Shown here: in pieces, positions 30,108-42,776 of the stretch
Layout: each line of letters opens with the position of its first letter
Position numbering within the stretch: the first letter of the stretch is position 1
From: Adiantum capillus-veneris
Lineage: Eukaryota > Streptophyta > Polypodiopsida > Polypodiales > Pteridaceae
Assembly (NCBI GenBank): GCA_014529385.2
Contig: CM043950.1
Span: 152,030,945-152,094,944 of the forward strand
Reading direction: 5' to 3'
DNA: 64,000 nucleotides
Translations under genes and position numbers: made by a program
Notes under the pieces: model-generated
What the model was told of the DNA's origin: nothing
Databases searched by the model: none
What the model saw: the letters and a program-made list of their open reading frames with translations, nothing else

Positions 30108-31827
30108 TGTCACGAGGACGTGGCAACTGCTAACCTTAGTTGTTGGTTTCTTTCCAATGATTTTTGTTTAATTTTTGAGACCCTCTTTTTGAAGTTGCAA
30201 ATGGTCGGACATTGTATGGCCAATGTGAATGGTAGTTTCACCCGCAGATGGAAAGTTGGTCGGCACTGGAACTCGTAAAGTAAAAGGATGTCTAGGCTCA
30301 GTTCAAGATCATGTAGGTATCCCCGTCGCACTTAGCAAGTTGGTGGATACTAGGAAGTGAACTCAATAAAGTCATAAAGTCAAGGTGGGACTACCAACAG
30401 AAAGTATCCGACAGTTGGGCCACATTGCACTTTTGGATGCGGTCCCAATGAGGATAGATGGTCAGATGACTAGTGGGAGCCCAACGGAATCATTTCCTAA
30501 AATTTAGGGAATTGCTATTTTGGGCCGTAAAATGTGTTCGCGTCATTACCTCCGGTACGACAAGGGGAACATTTTCGTACTCTGCTGCAAAGTCAACTGA
30601 TGCACCAGTTGAGAGATTTTTAAGTAGGAAGCCCAATGCGGGGAAATTGTATGTATGAGTGTCAAGTGGCACTTTCTGGCCAATTTACCAAGTCTGGCAG
30701 AAGAGAACTCGTAACTGACTCTTTGGAGCAGTTTTGGAGGCTGTTAACTTGGATTTTCAGCCATTTCTCTCCATTTTTGAGCTTCCCATGACTTTACCTT
30801 GGACCAAGAAGCTCATTTTTAGCATTGGAAGGCATCAAATGCGTGTTTACAGGGCTGTTTTGCTGCGTTTTCAGCAATACCCAGGTTTTGGCAGCCATGG
30901 AAATCTTTCCGTTTTTGCATCTATTTGTTCACAGATGCATTACAGGTCAAGGGCAGCAGAGGGGGCACTTGATTTATGCTGGGGGGATGCTTCATTGAGA
31001 ACCTGTCACAGGTTAAGAGCTTTGGAGTGCTTGCTTTCCTCTCTATGTACAGTGTGGTGCTAGAAGTGATGACCTGCACACTACACACTGCTCTCTCTCT
31101 CTCTCTCTCCCTGTGCAGTTATGTGATGCCCCATAAGAGGGCTTTTCATTTGACTGATGTACAGCTGTGTGGTTTCATGCTTTTGTGCTGAGGCAAGAGC
31201 CTCCTTGAGCAGGAACATGGGTAGCTAACTGCTACTCCAAAGCAAGCACCGGTGAGGGTCATAACCTCACCATACAGGTGCGTTTTCAGCGCTGTGTATG
31301 TGCTGTAAATTGACTGTTTTTCAGCCATACGGACGCCAGAACCATTGGGAATAGTGCCCCACTGGCAGAGGACAGGTAGGGGACTGTTTGGGGCTGAAAA
31401 CAGGGCAAAAACCAGTAAATACAGAGTGCTGAACTTACTGTTTTTGGGCAGGAATCAGAGGGTTTATGCCTATGGAAGTGAGTTCCTGTAGGGGAACTGG
31501 TTTCGCGCAAGTTTTGGGGCTGTTATGTTACCGAAATTTGGCCAAATCAAGTGGTATCTAGTTGGATATTGACAAAGGATTCCCAAGACTCTACTTTGTA
31601 AATTTACCCTCTCAAAAGTATAAATAAATACTGAAAGGGGCGCCAATTTTGGGGCCTACAGGTTGTCGGCGTATGCTCTTAGCATTCTAGCTTCCGAGCT
31701 GTGTGTGTTCAAGTGTTAATTCCTGTTACAGGTTACCTTTGCAAAGTACTCTGTGTGTGTGTGTGTGTGTGTAAAATAAAGAATTTCGGGTGAAAGCCAA
31801 CGCCTACCGCCCCACGGGCCGGTTTCA
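30108..31827 (+). mobile_element. Solo LTR of family G (G1)
   Basis: 1720 bp, starts TGTCACGAGGACGTGGCAAC and ends GGTTTCA. Flanks GTAAT and TTAAT agree at four bases. It sits exactly in the stem of the C2 pre-PPT hairpin. The core motif near 31635 is preceded by TATAAATA. It is more diverged than the two G2 LTRs and has short TC and GT runs (31090, 31751). Confidence 0.85.
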
Positions 31828-31931
31828 TTAATCGCCCTCGATTACGCCTGCAAAACAGACAGAGGCCAGAAACTGTCTTAGGAGACACTGACTATTAGTA
31901 CCTACGTACTATGATCACACATCTAGCACGT
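31828..31931 (-). mobile_element. C2 fragment between G1 and H1
   Basis: Continues the C2 3' untranslated region (TCGATTACGCCTGCAAAAC), as at C1 5983-6075. Confidence 0.8.
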
Positions 31932-33055
31932 TGTGAGCGGGATGGAAACACACACGCCGCCTCTATAATGACCCGACACACACTCTAGGGATGATACACA
32001 CACATTATGGGGCACCACTCGGCTTACACAACCAGCCTGGCCGAGACAGGAAACACACAGACGGAGTGAGAAGAGAGAGATTTCCCACTTGCCCACTCAA
32101 CACTCACACACACACTCTCAATTCAGCTCAAAAGAGGCAAATTGCTGTTGTTTAGACTCAATGAAGCTCAACTCAACACCAATGGGGCAAATAGTTTACA
32201 CAGTATTGAGGAAATACACCAGATACAACCACAAAGTTAAGCAGGGGCTTCACTCACCGGAGACAATTACACAGAAAAACAACAGAAAATCTGTGAGGAA
32301 TTTGCCAAAATGGACAGCGCCATTGCGTCCGGAACGCCCAAAAACCCCAGTCTACAATGTTAAAGTGCTCAAATCCGACCTCGGATGAGCAGTTTAGGGC
32401 CAAAAAATGCTCCAAAAACAGCAAAAACACACTTGCGGCTGTTTCTCCTCTCTTCTCCACGTTTTTTTCTGGTCTTCTCTCTCTTTTTTCAATTCCCACA
32501 CTTAGCTTTTTTAGTTGGGCACCCTTGGCCTTTTAGATGACCTCAAACGGACCCCGAACAGGCCAAAAACTGACCTCGCAGTGCATAGTTGTCACCTTTT
32601 TGCATCATCCGCACACCTGGCACTCAGTTTTTCCCAATAATGCATCCAGCAACCACGTGAAGTGGCCCCAAAAAGTGGTCCTCATGATGACCTTTCTGCA
32701 TAAGTATCACAAGAAAACACCCACGTCGTGTCCGTACTCCGCGTGCAAGTATTGACCCCATTCGACCTCCTGACGCCACTAGATGCCATCTGACGCACCT
32801 GCTTACCTCATGTCGTCGGCCCGCCGATAACTTCCTCGAGAAGTTTTACGTGCTACCAACTCCTCCTTATTGTAGGAAAAACACACTGGTACTGATAATA
32901 GTGAAAATCGCTGCACTATGTACACCTTGTCCTACCTGTACACACGTGGGCCCCACGTAACCACCTGGCTATGGAAATTGGGCAATCCTTTATTTGATGC
33001 ACCATGCATGTATATGTACATATGCGCAATCCCTTGCTCCAAAAAACTCCTGACA
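31932..33055 (-). repeat. 3' LTR of H1
   Basis: 1124 bp, TGTCAGGAGTTTTTTGG start and CTCACA end on the minus strand. It is followed (33056 onward, minus strand upstream) by AGGGGAAGGGCAAATTA, the probable PPT. Confidence 0.85.
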
Positions 33056-33148
33056 TAATTTGCCCTTCCCCTAGCCTGCTAGATCATTCATGATCAGCAG
33101 CAGCAAAGAGAGATATGAGACTCGCCGCATCACAAGTCTCCTCATCGC

Positions 33149-34452
33149 TCACCACACTGCTTGATCCACAGACAGCTCATCTTGCTCCACCATCATCAAT
33201 CTAGCATGATACAATTTAAGACGCAATCCATTTACCCTTGACTTATGTAGAACACCATCCAGGTTAGCCAGCTGATATGTGCTATTTGGAAAACACTCCA
33301 CTACCTTGAAAGGGCCTTCCCACTTAATTTGAAACTTCTTTTGGAAGGTGTTGTCCAGCTTACTGTTGTAGCGCAAAACCAAGTCATGTTTCTTGATACC
33401 CTTACTTTTGACCTTTTCATTTATCTTTGCCAAAGCCTTATCCTGCATCTGCCCATAATGCTCCAATGCGCTCATCCTATCCAACTGGACCTCTTGTAAC
33501 TACAAGAGCCTCTCTTTGAATGCATCACTAGGCGGCCCAAGCAACTTCTCTAACATCTTGACCGCAGGCAACTGTACCTCCACAGGCAATAGTGCTTCCT
33601 TTCCATACACCAAATGAAATGGAGTAAACCCTGTACCTATCTTCACCGAAGTACGGTAAGCCCATAATGCACTAGGCAATTCCAAATCCCAATTCTTTCC
33701 TTGGTGCTCTGTCACTTTAGAAAGAATTTGTACCAACTCACCATTGAATCTTTCATTTAAGCCATTACACTGCGGGAAATAAGGAGTGGTATGCTGGTGC
33801 CTAATCTTCATCTTTGTGCATAAGAAGTCTAGCAGTTTAGCTCTAAATCCTGGCCCCTTATCTGAAAGGAGCTCTAATGGCACCCCAAACTTGCAACATA
33901 TTTCATCATACACAAATTTTGCCACATCCTTTGCAGTGATTTGTTTTATTGCTATAGCCTCTGTCCATCTAGAGAGATAGTCCACTGCCGTCAAGATATA
34001 GATTTTGCCCCTGCTTGTGATAGGTAACGGGCCTATTGCATCAATCCCCCACTTTTCAAACACATCAAACGCCATAATGGTTTTTCGTAGCTCTGGCTTC
34101 AACACTCTCTTCCCAAATGCTTGACACCTATTGCAAGACCTACACCAATGGTGAACATCCTTGTGCAAACTAGGCCATACATACCCCTCTTGCAAAATCT
34201 TATGCAAGGTGATCTTTAGAGCAAAATGGCCACCACATGCGCCTTCATGATTCTCTTCCAACACTCTATAAAGCTCCTCTCACCAAGGTACACGTCTCAA
34301 CACGAGATCAGCCCCTTTCATGTATAAGACATCACCAATCAATTTGTACCTGTATGCTCTACGCACAAAGCCATACTTCTTAGACTTCTGAATCTCCTTT
34401 GGAATGATTCTTGTTAGCAAAAACTCCTCTTCTTGAGCTAAACTTTCCTGAC
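33149..34452 (-). pseudogene. H1 integrase
   Basis: The zinc domain shows GACGGHFALKITLH then CRSCNRCQ. The core has WGIDAIGPLP, LSDKGPGF and NGLNERFNGEL for the Asp-Asp-Glu triad, all kept. The C-terminal part 33484-33149 holds KWEGPFKVVE, the GPY/F-type DNA-binding region. A stop near 33497 and another near 34277 break the frame into three. The connection to pol at 38739 is severed by G2. Integrase inserts the cDNA in the nucleus. Confidence 0.85.
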
Positions 34453-36160
34453 TGTCACGAGGACGTGGCAACTGCTAACCTTAGTTGTCGGTTTCTTTCC
34501 AATGATTTTTGTTTAATTTTTGAGACCCTCTTTTTGAAGTTGCAAATGGTCGGACATTGTATGGCCAATGTGAACGGTAGTTTCACCCGCAGACGGGAAG
34601 TTGGTCGGCACTGGAATCCGTATGGTAAGAGGATGTATAGGCTCAGAGCAAGATCATACAGGTCCCCCCCGTCGCACTTAGCAAGTTGGTGGATACTAGG
34701 AAGTGAACTCAATAAAGGCATAAAGTCAAGGTGGGATCACCAACAGAAAGTATCCGACAGTTGGGCCACATTGCACTTTTGGATGCGGTCCCAATGAGGA
34801 TAGATGGTCAGAAGACCAGCGGGAGCCCGACGGAAGCATCTCGTAAAAATTAGGGAACTGCTATTTTGGGCCGTGAATTGTGTTCGCGTCATTACCTTCG
34901 GTATGACCAAGGGAACATTTTAGTACTCTGCTGCAAAGTCAACTGATGCACCAGTTGAGAGATTTTTAAGCAGGAAACCCAATGCGGGGAAATTGCAAGC
35001 ATGAGTGCCAAGTGGCACTTTTTGGTCAATTTACCAAGTTTGGGAGAAGAGAACTCGTAACTGACTTTTGAGAGCAGTTTTGGAGGCTGTTAACTTGGAT
35101 TTTCAGCCATTTCTCTCCATTTTTGAGCTTCCCATGACTTTGCCTAGGTCCAAGGAGCTCATTTTCAGCATTGGAAGGCATCAAATGCGTGTTTACAGGG
35201 CTGTTTTGCTGCGTTTTCAGCGATACGCAGGTTTTGGCAGCCATGGAAATCTTCCCCTTTTTGCATCTATTTGTTCATAGATGCATTACAGGTCAAGGGC
35301 AGCAGAGGGGGCGCTCGATTTATGCTGGGAGGATGCTTCATTGAGAACCAGTCACAGGTTAAGAGCTATGGAGTGCTTTCTTTCCCTCTCATGTACAGTG
35401 TGGTGCTAGGAGTGATGCCCTGCACACTACACACTGCTCTCTCTCTCCCCTACGTACAGTTATGTGATGCCCCACAAGAGGGCTACTCATTTGACTGATG
35501 TACAGTTGTGTGGGTTCATGCTTTTGTGCTGAGGCAAGAGCCTCCTTGAGCAGGAACAGGGGTAGTTAGCTGCTGCTCCAAAGCAGGCACTGGTGAGGGT
35601 CATAACCTCACCGAACAGGTGCAAAATCAGCGCTGTGTATGCGCTGTAAATTCACTGTTTTTCAGCCGTACGGACGCCAGGATCATTGGGAATCGTGCCC
35701 CACTGGCAAAGGACAGTTAGGGGATTGTTTGGGGCTGAAAACAGGGCAAAAACCAGTAAATACAGCGTGCTGAATTTACTGTTTTTGGACAGGAATCAGA
35801 GGGTATACGACAGTGCAAGCGAGTTCCAGCAAGGGAATTGGTTTCGCGCAAGTTTTGGGGCTGTTATGCTGCCGAAATTTGGCCAAATCAAATGGTATCT
35901 AGGTGGATACACGTGAAGGATTCCCAGGACCTTACCTTGTAATTTACCCTCCTAAAGAATAAAGAAATACCGAAAGGGGCGCCAATTTTGGGGCCTACAG
36001 GTTGTCGGCGTCTGCTCGGAGCATTCTAGCTTCCGAGCTGTGTGTGTGATTAAGTGTTAATTCCCATTACAGGTTCTCTTTGCAAAGTGCTCTGTGTGTG
36101 TGTATAAAGTAAAGAATTTCGGGTGAAAGCCAACGCCTACCGCCCTACGGGCCGGTTGCA
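34453..36160 (+). repeat. 5' LTR of G2
   Basis: Starts TGTCACGAGGACGTGGC and ends GGGCCGGTTGCA. The core motif GAAATACCGAAAGGGGCGCC is at about 35963, preceded by AAAGAATAAA. TGGTTCC directly after the LTR is a possible PBS that is not the Met type. Confidence 0.9.
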
Positions 36161-36541
36161 TGGTTCCATTGTCGGGATATCAATCACTTTTGCCTCAAAG
36201 AGTGAGCCTGGATTGTTCAGGGTAAAGACACACAGTGCAAGAACACGGGGATTACACTATGGCCGACAAGGGGAAGGGAATTATGGAAGAGGGTTCCTCT
36301 TTACAAGACAGACAAGAAATTCCGCATGTTTGCCCTGCCAAAAAGTGGTCAAATTAGGGCTGATTTTTTGCTGCGTTTTAGGGTTTGCAAGTATGAACCA
36401 AGATGAGATAGGGAGAGGTCTCACGGTGGTAGAGTGGCCACTAGATCTCCTGCGGGAGTGATGTGGGTCTGCTAGGTGACATGCTGCTTGCCGATTCTCT
36501 GAGGCGATTGCTTGGATTCTATGACGCATTGGTAAATTATC

Positions 36542-36859
36542 TTGAAATTTGAGCTTGCTTGGTCGTGGGTGGTACGTCAGGTTGTGGAATTATGTTTGTT
36601 TGCAGAGGCAAGAGCCTCTTGCACAGGTAAAAAGTTAAGGGACAGGTTGCAAGATGCTATGGTGAAGTTCAAGAACTATCCACCTATGGATGCAAAGTGG
36701 ATGGAAGAGCATGAACTGTCAGAGTCACCAAATGTATTGCAGCTCTACCTTGAGGCCTTTGGGTTACAGCCTACGTATGCCCCAACCCAATGTTTGCAAA
36801 GGAGGGGTAATGATAGAGCTAGCACATCAAATGTACTCATGGATTCAGTGCAACAGTAG
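36542..36859 (+). pseudogene. G2 chromodomain relic
   Basis: A 105-codon frame includes MVKFKNYPPMDAKWMEEHE and [10 protein letters not shown], closely matching the C2 chromodomain ([26 protein letters not shown]). The upstream half is not recognisable chromodomain and the start Met is arbitrary. It shows that G derives from, or recombined with, a C-like chromovirus. It ends about 170 bp before the 3' LTR. Confidence 0.75.
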
Positions 36860-37000
36860 TGTACAGTTTGACAAAAGTATGAAGGTCTCATTAAGTCATT
36901 TGTACATATGTTTTGACAGTGTTTCTTGCGGATACATGCGATGATAAAAGTGTGCTTACCACACAAGATCATCTATGGCATGTATTTATGGTATGCAATC

Positions 37001-37030
37001 GAGGACGTTTGCGATTTCAAGAGGGGGGTA
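37001..37030 (+). promoter_or_regulatory. Hairpin and polypurine tract of G2
   Basis: AATCG (36996-37000) and CGATT (37012-37016) can pair; TTTCAAGAGGGGGGTA follows, directly before the LTR at 37031. Confidence 0.65.
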
Positions 37031-38738
37031 TGTCACGAGGACGTGGCAACTGCTAACCTTAGTTGTTGGTTTCTTTCCAATGATTTTTGTTTAATTTTTG
37101 AGACCCTCTTTTTGAAGTTGCAAATGGTCGGACATTGTATGGCCAATGTGAACGGTAGTTTCACCCGCAGACGGGAAGTTGGTCGGCACTGGAATCCGTA
37201 TGGTAAGAGGATGTCTAGGCTCAGAGCAAGATCATACAGGTCCCCCCCATCGCACTTAGCAAGTTGGTGGATACTAGGAAGTGAACTCAATAAAGGCATA
37301 AAGTCAAGGTGGGATCACCAACAGAAAGTATCCGACAGTTGGGCCACATTGCACTTTTGGATGCGGTCCCAATGAGGATAGATGGTTAGAAGACCAGCGG
37401 GAGCCCGACGGAAGCATCTCGTAAAAATTAGGGAACTGCTATTTTGGGCCGTGAAATGTGTTCGCGTCATTACCTTCGGTATGACCAAGGAAACATTTTA
37501 GTACTCTGCTGCAAAGTCAACTGATGCACCAGTTGAGAGATTTTTAAGCAGGAAACCCAATGCGGGGAAATTGCAAGCATGAGTGCCAAGTGGCACTTTT
37601 TGGTCAATTTACCAAGTTTGGGAGAAGAGAACTCGTAACTGACTTTTGAGAGCAGTTTTGGAGGCTGTTAACTTGGATTTTCAGCCATTTCTCTCCATTT
37701 TTGAGCTTCCCATGACTTTGCCTAGGTCCAAGGAGCTCATTTTCAGCATTGGAAGGCATCAAATGCGTGTTTACGGGGTTGTTTTGCTGCGTTTTCAGCG
37801 ATACGCAGGTTTTGGCAGCCATGGAAATCTTCCCCTTTTTGCATCTATTTGTTCATAGATGCATTACAGGTCAAGGGCAGCAGAGGGGGCGCTCGATTTA
37901 TGCTGGGAGGATGCTTCATTGAGAACCAGTCACAGGTTAAGAGCTATGGAGTGCTTTCTTTCCCTCTCATGTACAGTGTGGTGCTAGGAGTGATGCCCTG
38001 CACACTACACATTGCTCTCTCTCTCCCCTACGTGCAGTTATGTGATGCCCCACAAGAGGGCTACTCATTTGACTGATGTATAGTTGTGTGGGTTCATGCT
38101 TTTGTGCTGAGGCAAGAGCCTCCTTGAGCAGGAACAGGGGTAGTTAGCTGCTGCTCCAAAGCAGGCACTAGTGAGGGTCATAACCTCACCGAACAGGTGC
38201 AAAATCAGCGCTGTGTATGCGCTGTAAATTCACTGTTTTTCAGCCGTACGGATGCCAGGATCATTGGGAATCGTGCCCCACTGGCAAAGGACAGTTAGGG
38301 GACTGTTTGGGGCTGAAAATAGGGCAAAAACCAGTAAATACAGCGTGCTGAATTTACTGTTTTTGGACAGGAATCAGAGGGTATACGACAGTGCAAGCGA
38401 GTTCCAGCAGGGGAATTGGTTTCGCGCAAGTTTTGGGGCTGTTATGCTGCCGAAATTTGGCCAAATCAAATGGTATCTAGGTGGATACACGTGAAGGATT
38501 CCCAGGACCTTACCTTGTAATTTACCCTCCTAAAGAATAAAGAAATACCGAAAGGGGCGCCAATTTTGGGGCTTACAGGTTGTCGGCGTCTGCTCGGAGC
38601 ATTCTAGCTTCCGAGCTGTGTGTGTGATTAAGTGTTAATTCCCATCACAGGTTCTCTTTGCAAAGTGCTCTGTGTGTATGTATAAAGTAAAGAATTTCGG
38701 GTGAAAGCCAACGCCTACCGCCCTACGGGCCGGTTGCA
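37031..38738 (+). repeat. 3' LTR of G2
   Basis: Same length as the 5' LTR. Differences are isolated substitutions, for example near 37776 and 38280. Confidence 0.95.
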
Positions 38739-41700
38739 CTGACTATGGTAAAGAGGTAAGTTGGTCCTCAACACAAATAGCTCCCCAATCATGCCTTGAG
38801 CCGCTTCATGTGCCTCTCCATTTAGAGCACGTTCAATGTGTCTGATGCTCCATGCTTCGAACTTTTTTAACAGGCCTTTAATTCTGAAACACATTTCCTT
38901 CAATGAGTTGTTCTTGCTCTTCCACACACCCAACACTTGCTTCACCACTAACAAGGCATCACCTTTTATGCTCAACCTTCGAACCCCATGCTTCAAACAA
39001 ATGTGTAATCCGGCTTCCAGAGTAGCATATTCAGTCTCATTGTTACTATGAGCATCCAATTTGAACCCTCTCTTGCATACTAGCTTCCCCTCTGGATCAT
39101 AAAGTGCTATACCCCTTGAAGCTGCATCATGGCTCTTTCTGTATGAACCATCAAAGAACAACACATATGCATTGTTGATCTGTGGCACTTCTTCAACTAC
39201 CTTTCTCACCACCTCTTCCTTAACAATAAGGGGATTCTCCTTATAGGTCAACAAATCAGCTAGGGTAGCCCTTGTACTATCTTCCACTAGAAAAGAGAAC
39301 TCAAACTCTTGCAGCTCAATTACCCATTTCTTCACCACATTTGACATGTTAGTGCCATTAATTAACTGTGGCAAAAAGGCATAACTCGTCAAGAAAACAA
39401 AAGGTCGTGGTAGCAAGTAATGACGAAATCGTCGACAAGTAAATATTACACTAGCCATCACTAGCTCTACTTCCGAGAACTTTCTCTCCGCTACCAACTT
39501 CACTCGGCTTGCACAATACACCGGCCTCATATAATGGCTGCCCTTCCCCTTTTGCAATAGCATGGCTCCAATGGCATCATCCCCTACTGAGGGATTTACA
39601 TAAAAAACTTTCTCCCAATCAGGAGCCTGCATGGCTGACAACCCCCGTAACACCTCTTTCACCTCTTGAAACACTTCTTCACACTTGTCATCCCATTGCA
39701 ATGGATCATGCTTTGCCACTTGTTGTAATGGATAAAGAATCTGAGAAGACAATGGAATAAACCTTGCCATGTACTTCACTTTGTGTATAAAGGTTGCCAA
39801 TTGCTTCGTACTCGTAGGTGATGGAAGAAGAATAATAGACTTAACCTTGTCTGGATCAGCCTCAATGCCATTTTCTGACACCATGTGGCCCAATAACTTC
39901 ACCCTTGGCTGTGCTAGATGACATTTCTTTGGATTTAGTTGTCCTCCACATTCATCATATCGAGCCAATACTATCTGCAGCTTCTCATGGTGTTCAGCCC
40001 TACTGCTATAAACACAGAAGTCATCCATAAAAGCTTTAACACAACTACCAATGAATGGTTCCAACACCCAATTCGCTCTCTCTTGATAGAAGGAAGGTCC
40101 ATTTGACAACCCAAATGGCAATACTGTGTAGCAATAGCAGCCCCATGGCGTAATAAAAGTGGTCTTTGTGCGGTCTTTAAGAGCAATCTTCAATTGAAAA
40201 TAGCCTGAAAAACCATCACACACACTGTACCTCTCATAACCTGCCACTGAATCCAAGATCTGATCGATGAATGGAAGAGGATATGTGTTCTTCTTAGTGG
40301 CTGCGTTTAAGGGTTTAAAATCTACACAAATTCTCCACTTCCCATCCTTCTTTGGACTGACTACAACTGGATTCACCCATTTTGTGGTCTACACAAGGAC
40401 TATGAACCCTGCCTTCAATAACTTGTCCACCTCTTCTCGCAAGGCTTCCATTTGCTCTTGACCCATCCTTCTTAGCCTTTGCCGCACTGACTTAGCACCT
40501 TCTTTCAGCTCTATATGCATCTCTTCGCCCTTGAACCCTCTGATCTCTTCGTATGAAGTAATGAACAAATCAGGAAAACTAGCCAGCATGTGCAAATAAA
40601 TATCCTTCTCCATAGCTGAGAGGTCTCCACTGATCATTTGTGTCATCAATTCCTGCTTCTTTGACAACTCAACCTTGGTTTGCATCAGCCCTTCAATCAC
40701 TTCATAAGGCCCTTCACTTTCATCTTCAACCTCATTCGCAAATGCAACTAAACCAAACTCCTGGATTTCTTTGTCCATCAAAAGAAATGCAACATCAGCA
40801 TCCTCATCACTGCTGGTAGTGCTATCACTGTCCTCATTTGTCACCGTGGAAGAGTCTTCATCACTAGACTCATCCTCATCTTCATAAAGCTCCTCTAATC
40901 GTTTCCTTGTGTCCATATTATAAAGCTTCTTGGTACCTATCTTTCCATAGAGGCTAATCGTACCATGTCGCCAATCTTGAACAGCTCCCACTGCACGTAA
41001 CCATGGTCTGCCCAGTATAATAGGATATGCTCCTAACCCTGCTGGCATCACATGAAAATCAACCACTGCCTTTGCATCATATGCCTCCACTTCTAAGCTC
41101 TTTACAACACCCAAGCATTTTACTTTTTGATGGTTTGCCAATCTGATCCGGAAACTTGACACCCCAGCCACTGTGAGATCCATCTTCTCAATGCATGAGT
41201 GTGTTATGACGCATATTTGGGCTCCGCCATCCACATAACCTTGTCCCAAATTTTTCCTTTTATGCCACACATCTACTATTGGACAAATGTCTGGTAGCTC
41301 ATCCATTGCCAATACCTTTACTGAACCTCTCTCTGGCTCTTTCTCCATTGGGTTAATCATCCTCTTCCACCATCGCTTTATCTTAGGCACCATCTCTATA
41401 AGCTGCCCAAAAGTAACATCTGCCTTCTTGCTTGTCAGATCCTCCTTTAAGTCATAGCTTAATTGCCCATCCCCTAGTGGAAAATCTGAAACATGAAACT
41501 TTCGACGAGCTCTCCTTTTCCTCTTGGCCTTGACATCCTCGCCTTCATGGCTCTTTCCTTTCTTCTTACTAGGACCTGGGGCACTTCTTCCTTCCTTATC
41601 CTCTGTGGTCCTCTTCCCAATAGGCATCACTAATGTATCCTCTAGCTTTGATGCCTTCTCCAAGGTGACTACACTTAGCACTTTTGTCTTTTCCTTTTCC

Positions 41701-41771
41701 TCCTGGGTCAGTCCACTGGTTCCTTCGTCTCCCTTAATTTCGATGCCATAATCATTTGACCTAGTTAGCAC
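38739..41771 (-). pseudogene. H1 pol: protease, RT, RNase H, second RNase H
   Basis: A single frame from 41771 down shows the protease motif VDGGAQICVIT and ILGRPWLRAVG, then RT with WRICVDFKPLN, CDGFSGYFQ and FMDDFCVYS (near 40020), then a retroviral-type RNase H (near 39640-39370). After it comes a second, archaeal-like RNase H starting LFFDGSYRKSHDAASRG with NNETEYATLEA (near 39180-38750). The only break is a TAG at 40389-40391 before RT; the reading frame is otherwise unbroken to the G2 insertion at 38738. Confidence 0.9.
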
Positions 41772-42719
41772 CTATCTTGGCAATGGATACATGTCTCCCC
41801 CCATCCTTGGTGGCTTATCACATTGCGGGCTGATGTGACCCAACTCTCCACAATTATAACATGTGGGCGTTTGCCTCCAAAACCTACCATTGCTTTGTCC
41901 AACACCATTCCTAGGCCTTTCTTCACCTCCTGGCTGATTTGCAAACCTCCCTCGACCTCGATTATTTCCCACTTGACCTAGCATGTTTAGGCTGAGATTC
42001 TTCATCAAATCTACCACTTGCCTCATATCTTGCCTTAGCCCATCATCTTGCACCGATGTAGTGACCATTGCTGGCATAACCTGAGTAGTAACAGGAACCA
42101 CTGGTTCATGATGAACCCCTGACATGCGACCTTGTAAAGACTCTATAGGTTGAAATTCAGACCTCATGGGCAAAGACTCCACCCCTAACTGACTCATTTT
42201 CCTCAACTTCCACTCTTTGTTCCTTGCTACCTCTAGTGCATCTTCATATGTCCTAGGCTTCTTTAGCTCCACTCTCCAACGTATATTCTCCCAAAGACTA
42301 GCCAAGAACCTGTCCTTCATCATGTCAGGCGGGGGTACCTGTGGTGCTAAGGCCTTGCACATCTGCTCCCATGCCAATGAGAACTTACGTATGTACGCAT
42401 CTACTGGCTCACCTTCTTTTGCACCAAACCTTGTACTTCTTGCCACACTTTCAGGATCTTCTATCTTCACAAACTCCACTTCCAACCCATGCCTTAGATT
42501 GTCCCAACTCAATCTTACAGGTGGATCCGCTGCACGCAACTCCTCTTCAAATGTTTTGGACCAGACTCGTGCATCACTCTTCAAACAAATTTGGAGAAGA
42601 CGTAACATCTGCACAGGGTCATGAATCTGGTTGCTAATGTAGGCAGCCTCCATCTTTTCCAAAAAATCTTTCACATCTTCATCACTTCTTCCATGAAACT
42701 CCGGATAAGAGAAAGCCAT
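41772..42719 (-). CDS. H1 gag
   Basis: The likely start is the ATG at 42719 (MAFSYPEFHGRSDEDVKDF); the frame is also open to an upstream Met at 42776. It covers a capsid-like region (WENIRWRVELKKPRTYEDAL) and a zinc knuckle CYNCGELGHISPQC. It ends in a TAG (41772-41774) immediately followed, in the same frame, by pol. The gag-pol border is thus one in-frame stop, either a mutation or a readthrough site. Confidence 0.85.
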   Translation of the reverse strand: MAFSYPEFHGRSDEDVKDFLEKMEAAYISNQIHDPVQMLRLLQICLKSDARVWSKTFEEELRAADPPVRLSWDNLRHGLEVEFVKIEDPESVARSTRFGAKEGEPVDAYIRKFSLAWEQMCKALAPQVPPPDMMKDRFLASLWENIRWRVELKKPRTYEDALEVARNKEWKLRKMSQLGVESLPMRSEFQPIESLQGRMSGVHHEPVVPVTTQVMPAMVTTSVQDDGLRQDMRQVVDLMKNLSLNMLGQVGNNRGRGRFANQPGGEERPRNGVGQSNGRFWRQTPTCYNCGELGHISPQCDKPPRMGGDMYPLPR

Positions 42720-42776
42720 GGCTAACCAAGTTACAATGCTTTGAGAACCCCTTTGAACACACGTGCAAGAACCCAA

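Larger units (their letters stand above)
34453..38738 (+). mobile_element. Element G2, recent mini LTR retrotransposon
   Basis: Two LTRs of exactly 1708 bp (34453-36160, 37031-38738) with very few differences flank an 870-bp interior; CTGAC is duplicated at 34448-34452 and 38739-38743. The interior has a 32-codon frame at 36259 (MADKGKGIMEEGSS), a chromodomain relic, and a hairpin-PPT. RT and integrase are absent, so movement must have used enzymes from elsewhere. LTR similarity and the perfect duplication make it one of the youngest insertions here. Confidence 0.95.

Noticed and set aside
31751-31772. GT run as a functional element
   Set aside because: Ordinary microsatellite in a G LTR; shorter in G2.
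35068-35280. Small proteins encoded in G LTRs
   Set aside because: The frames are identical in both G2 LTRs only because LTRs are copies; G1 has substitutions without codon bias and no domain is seen.
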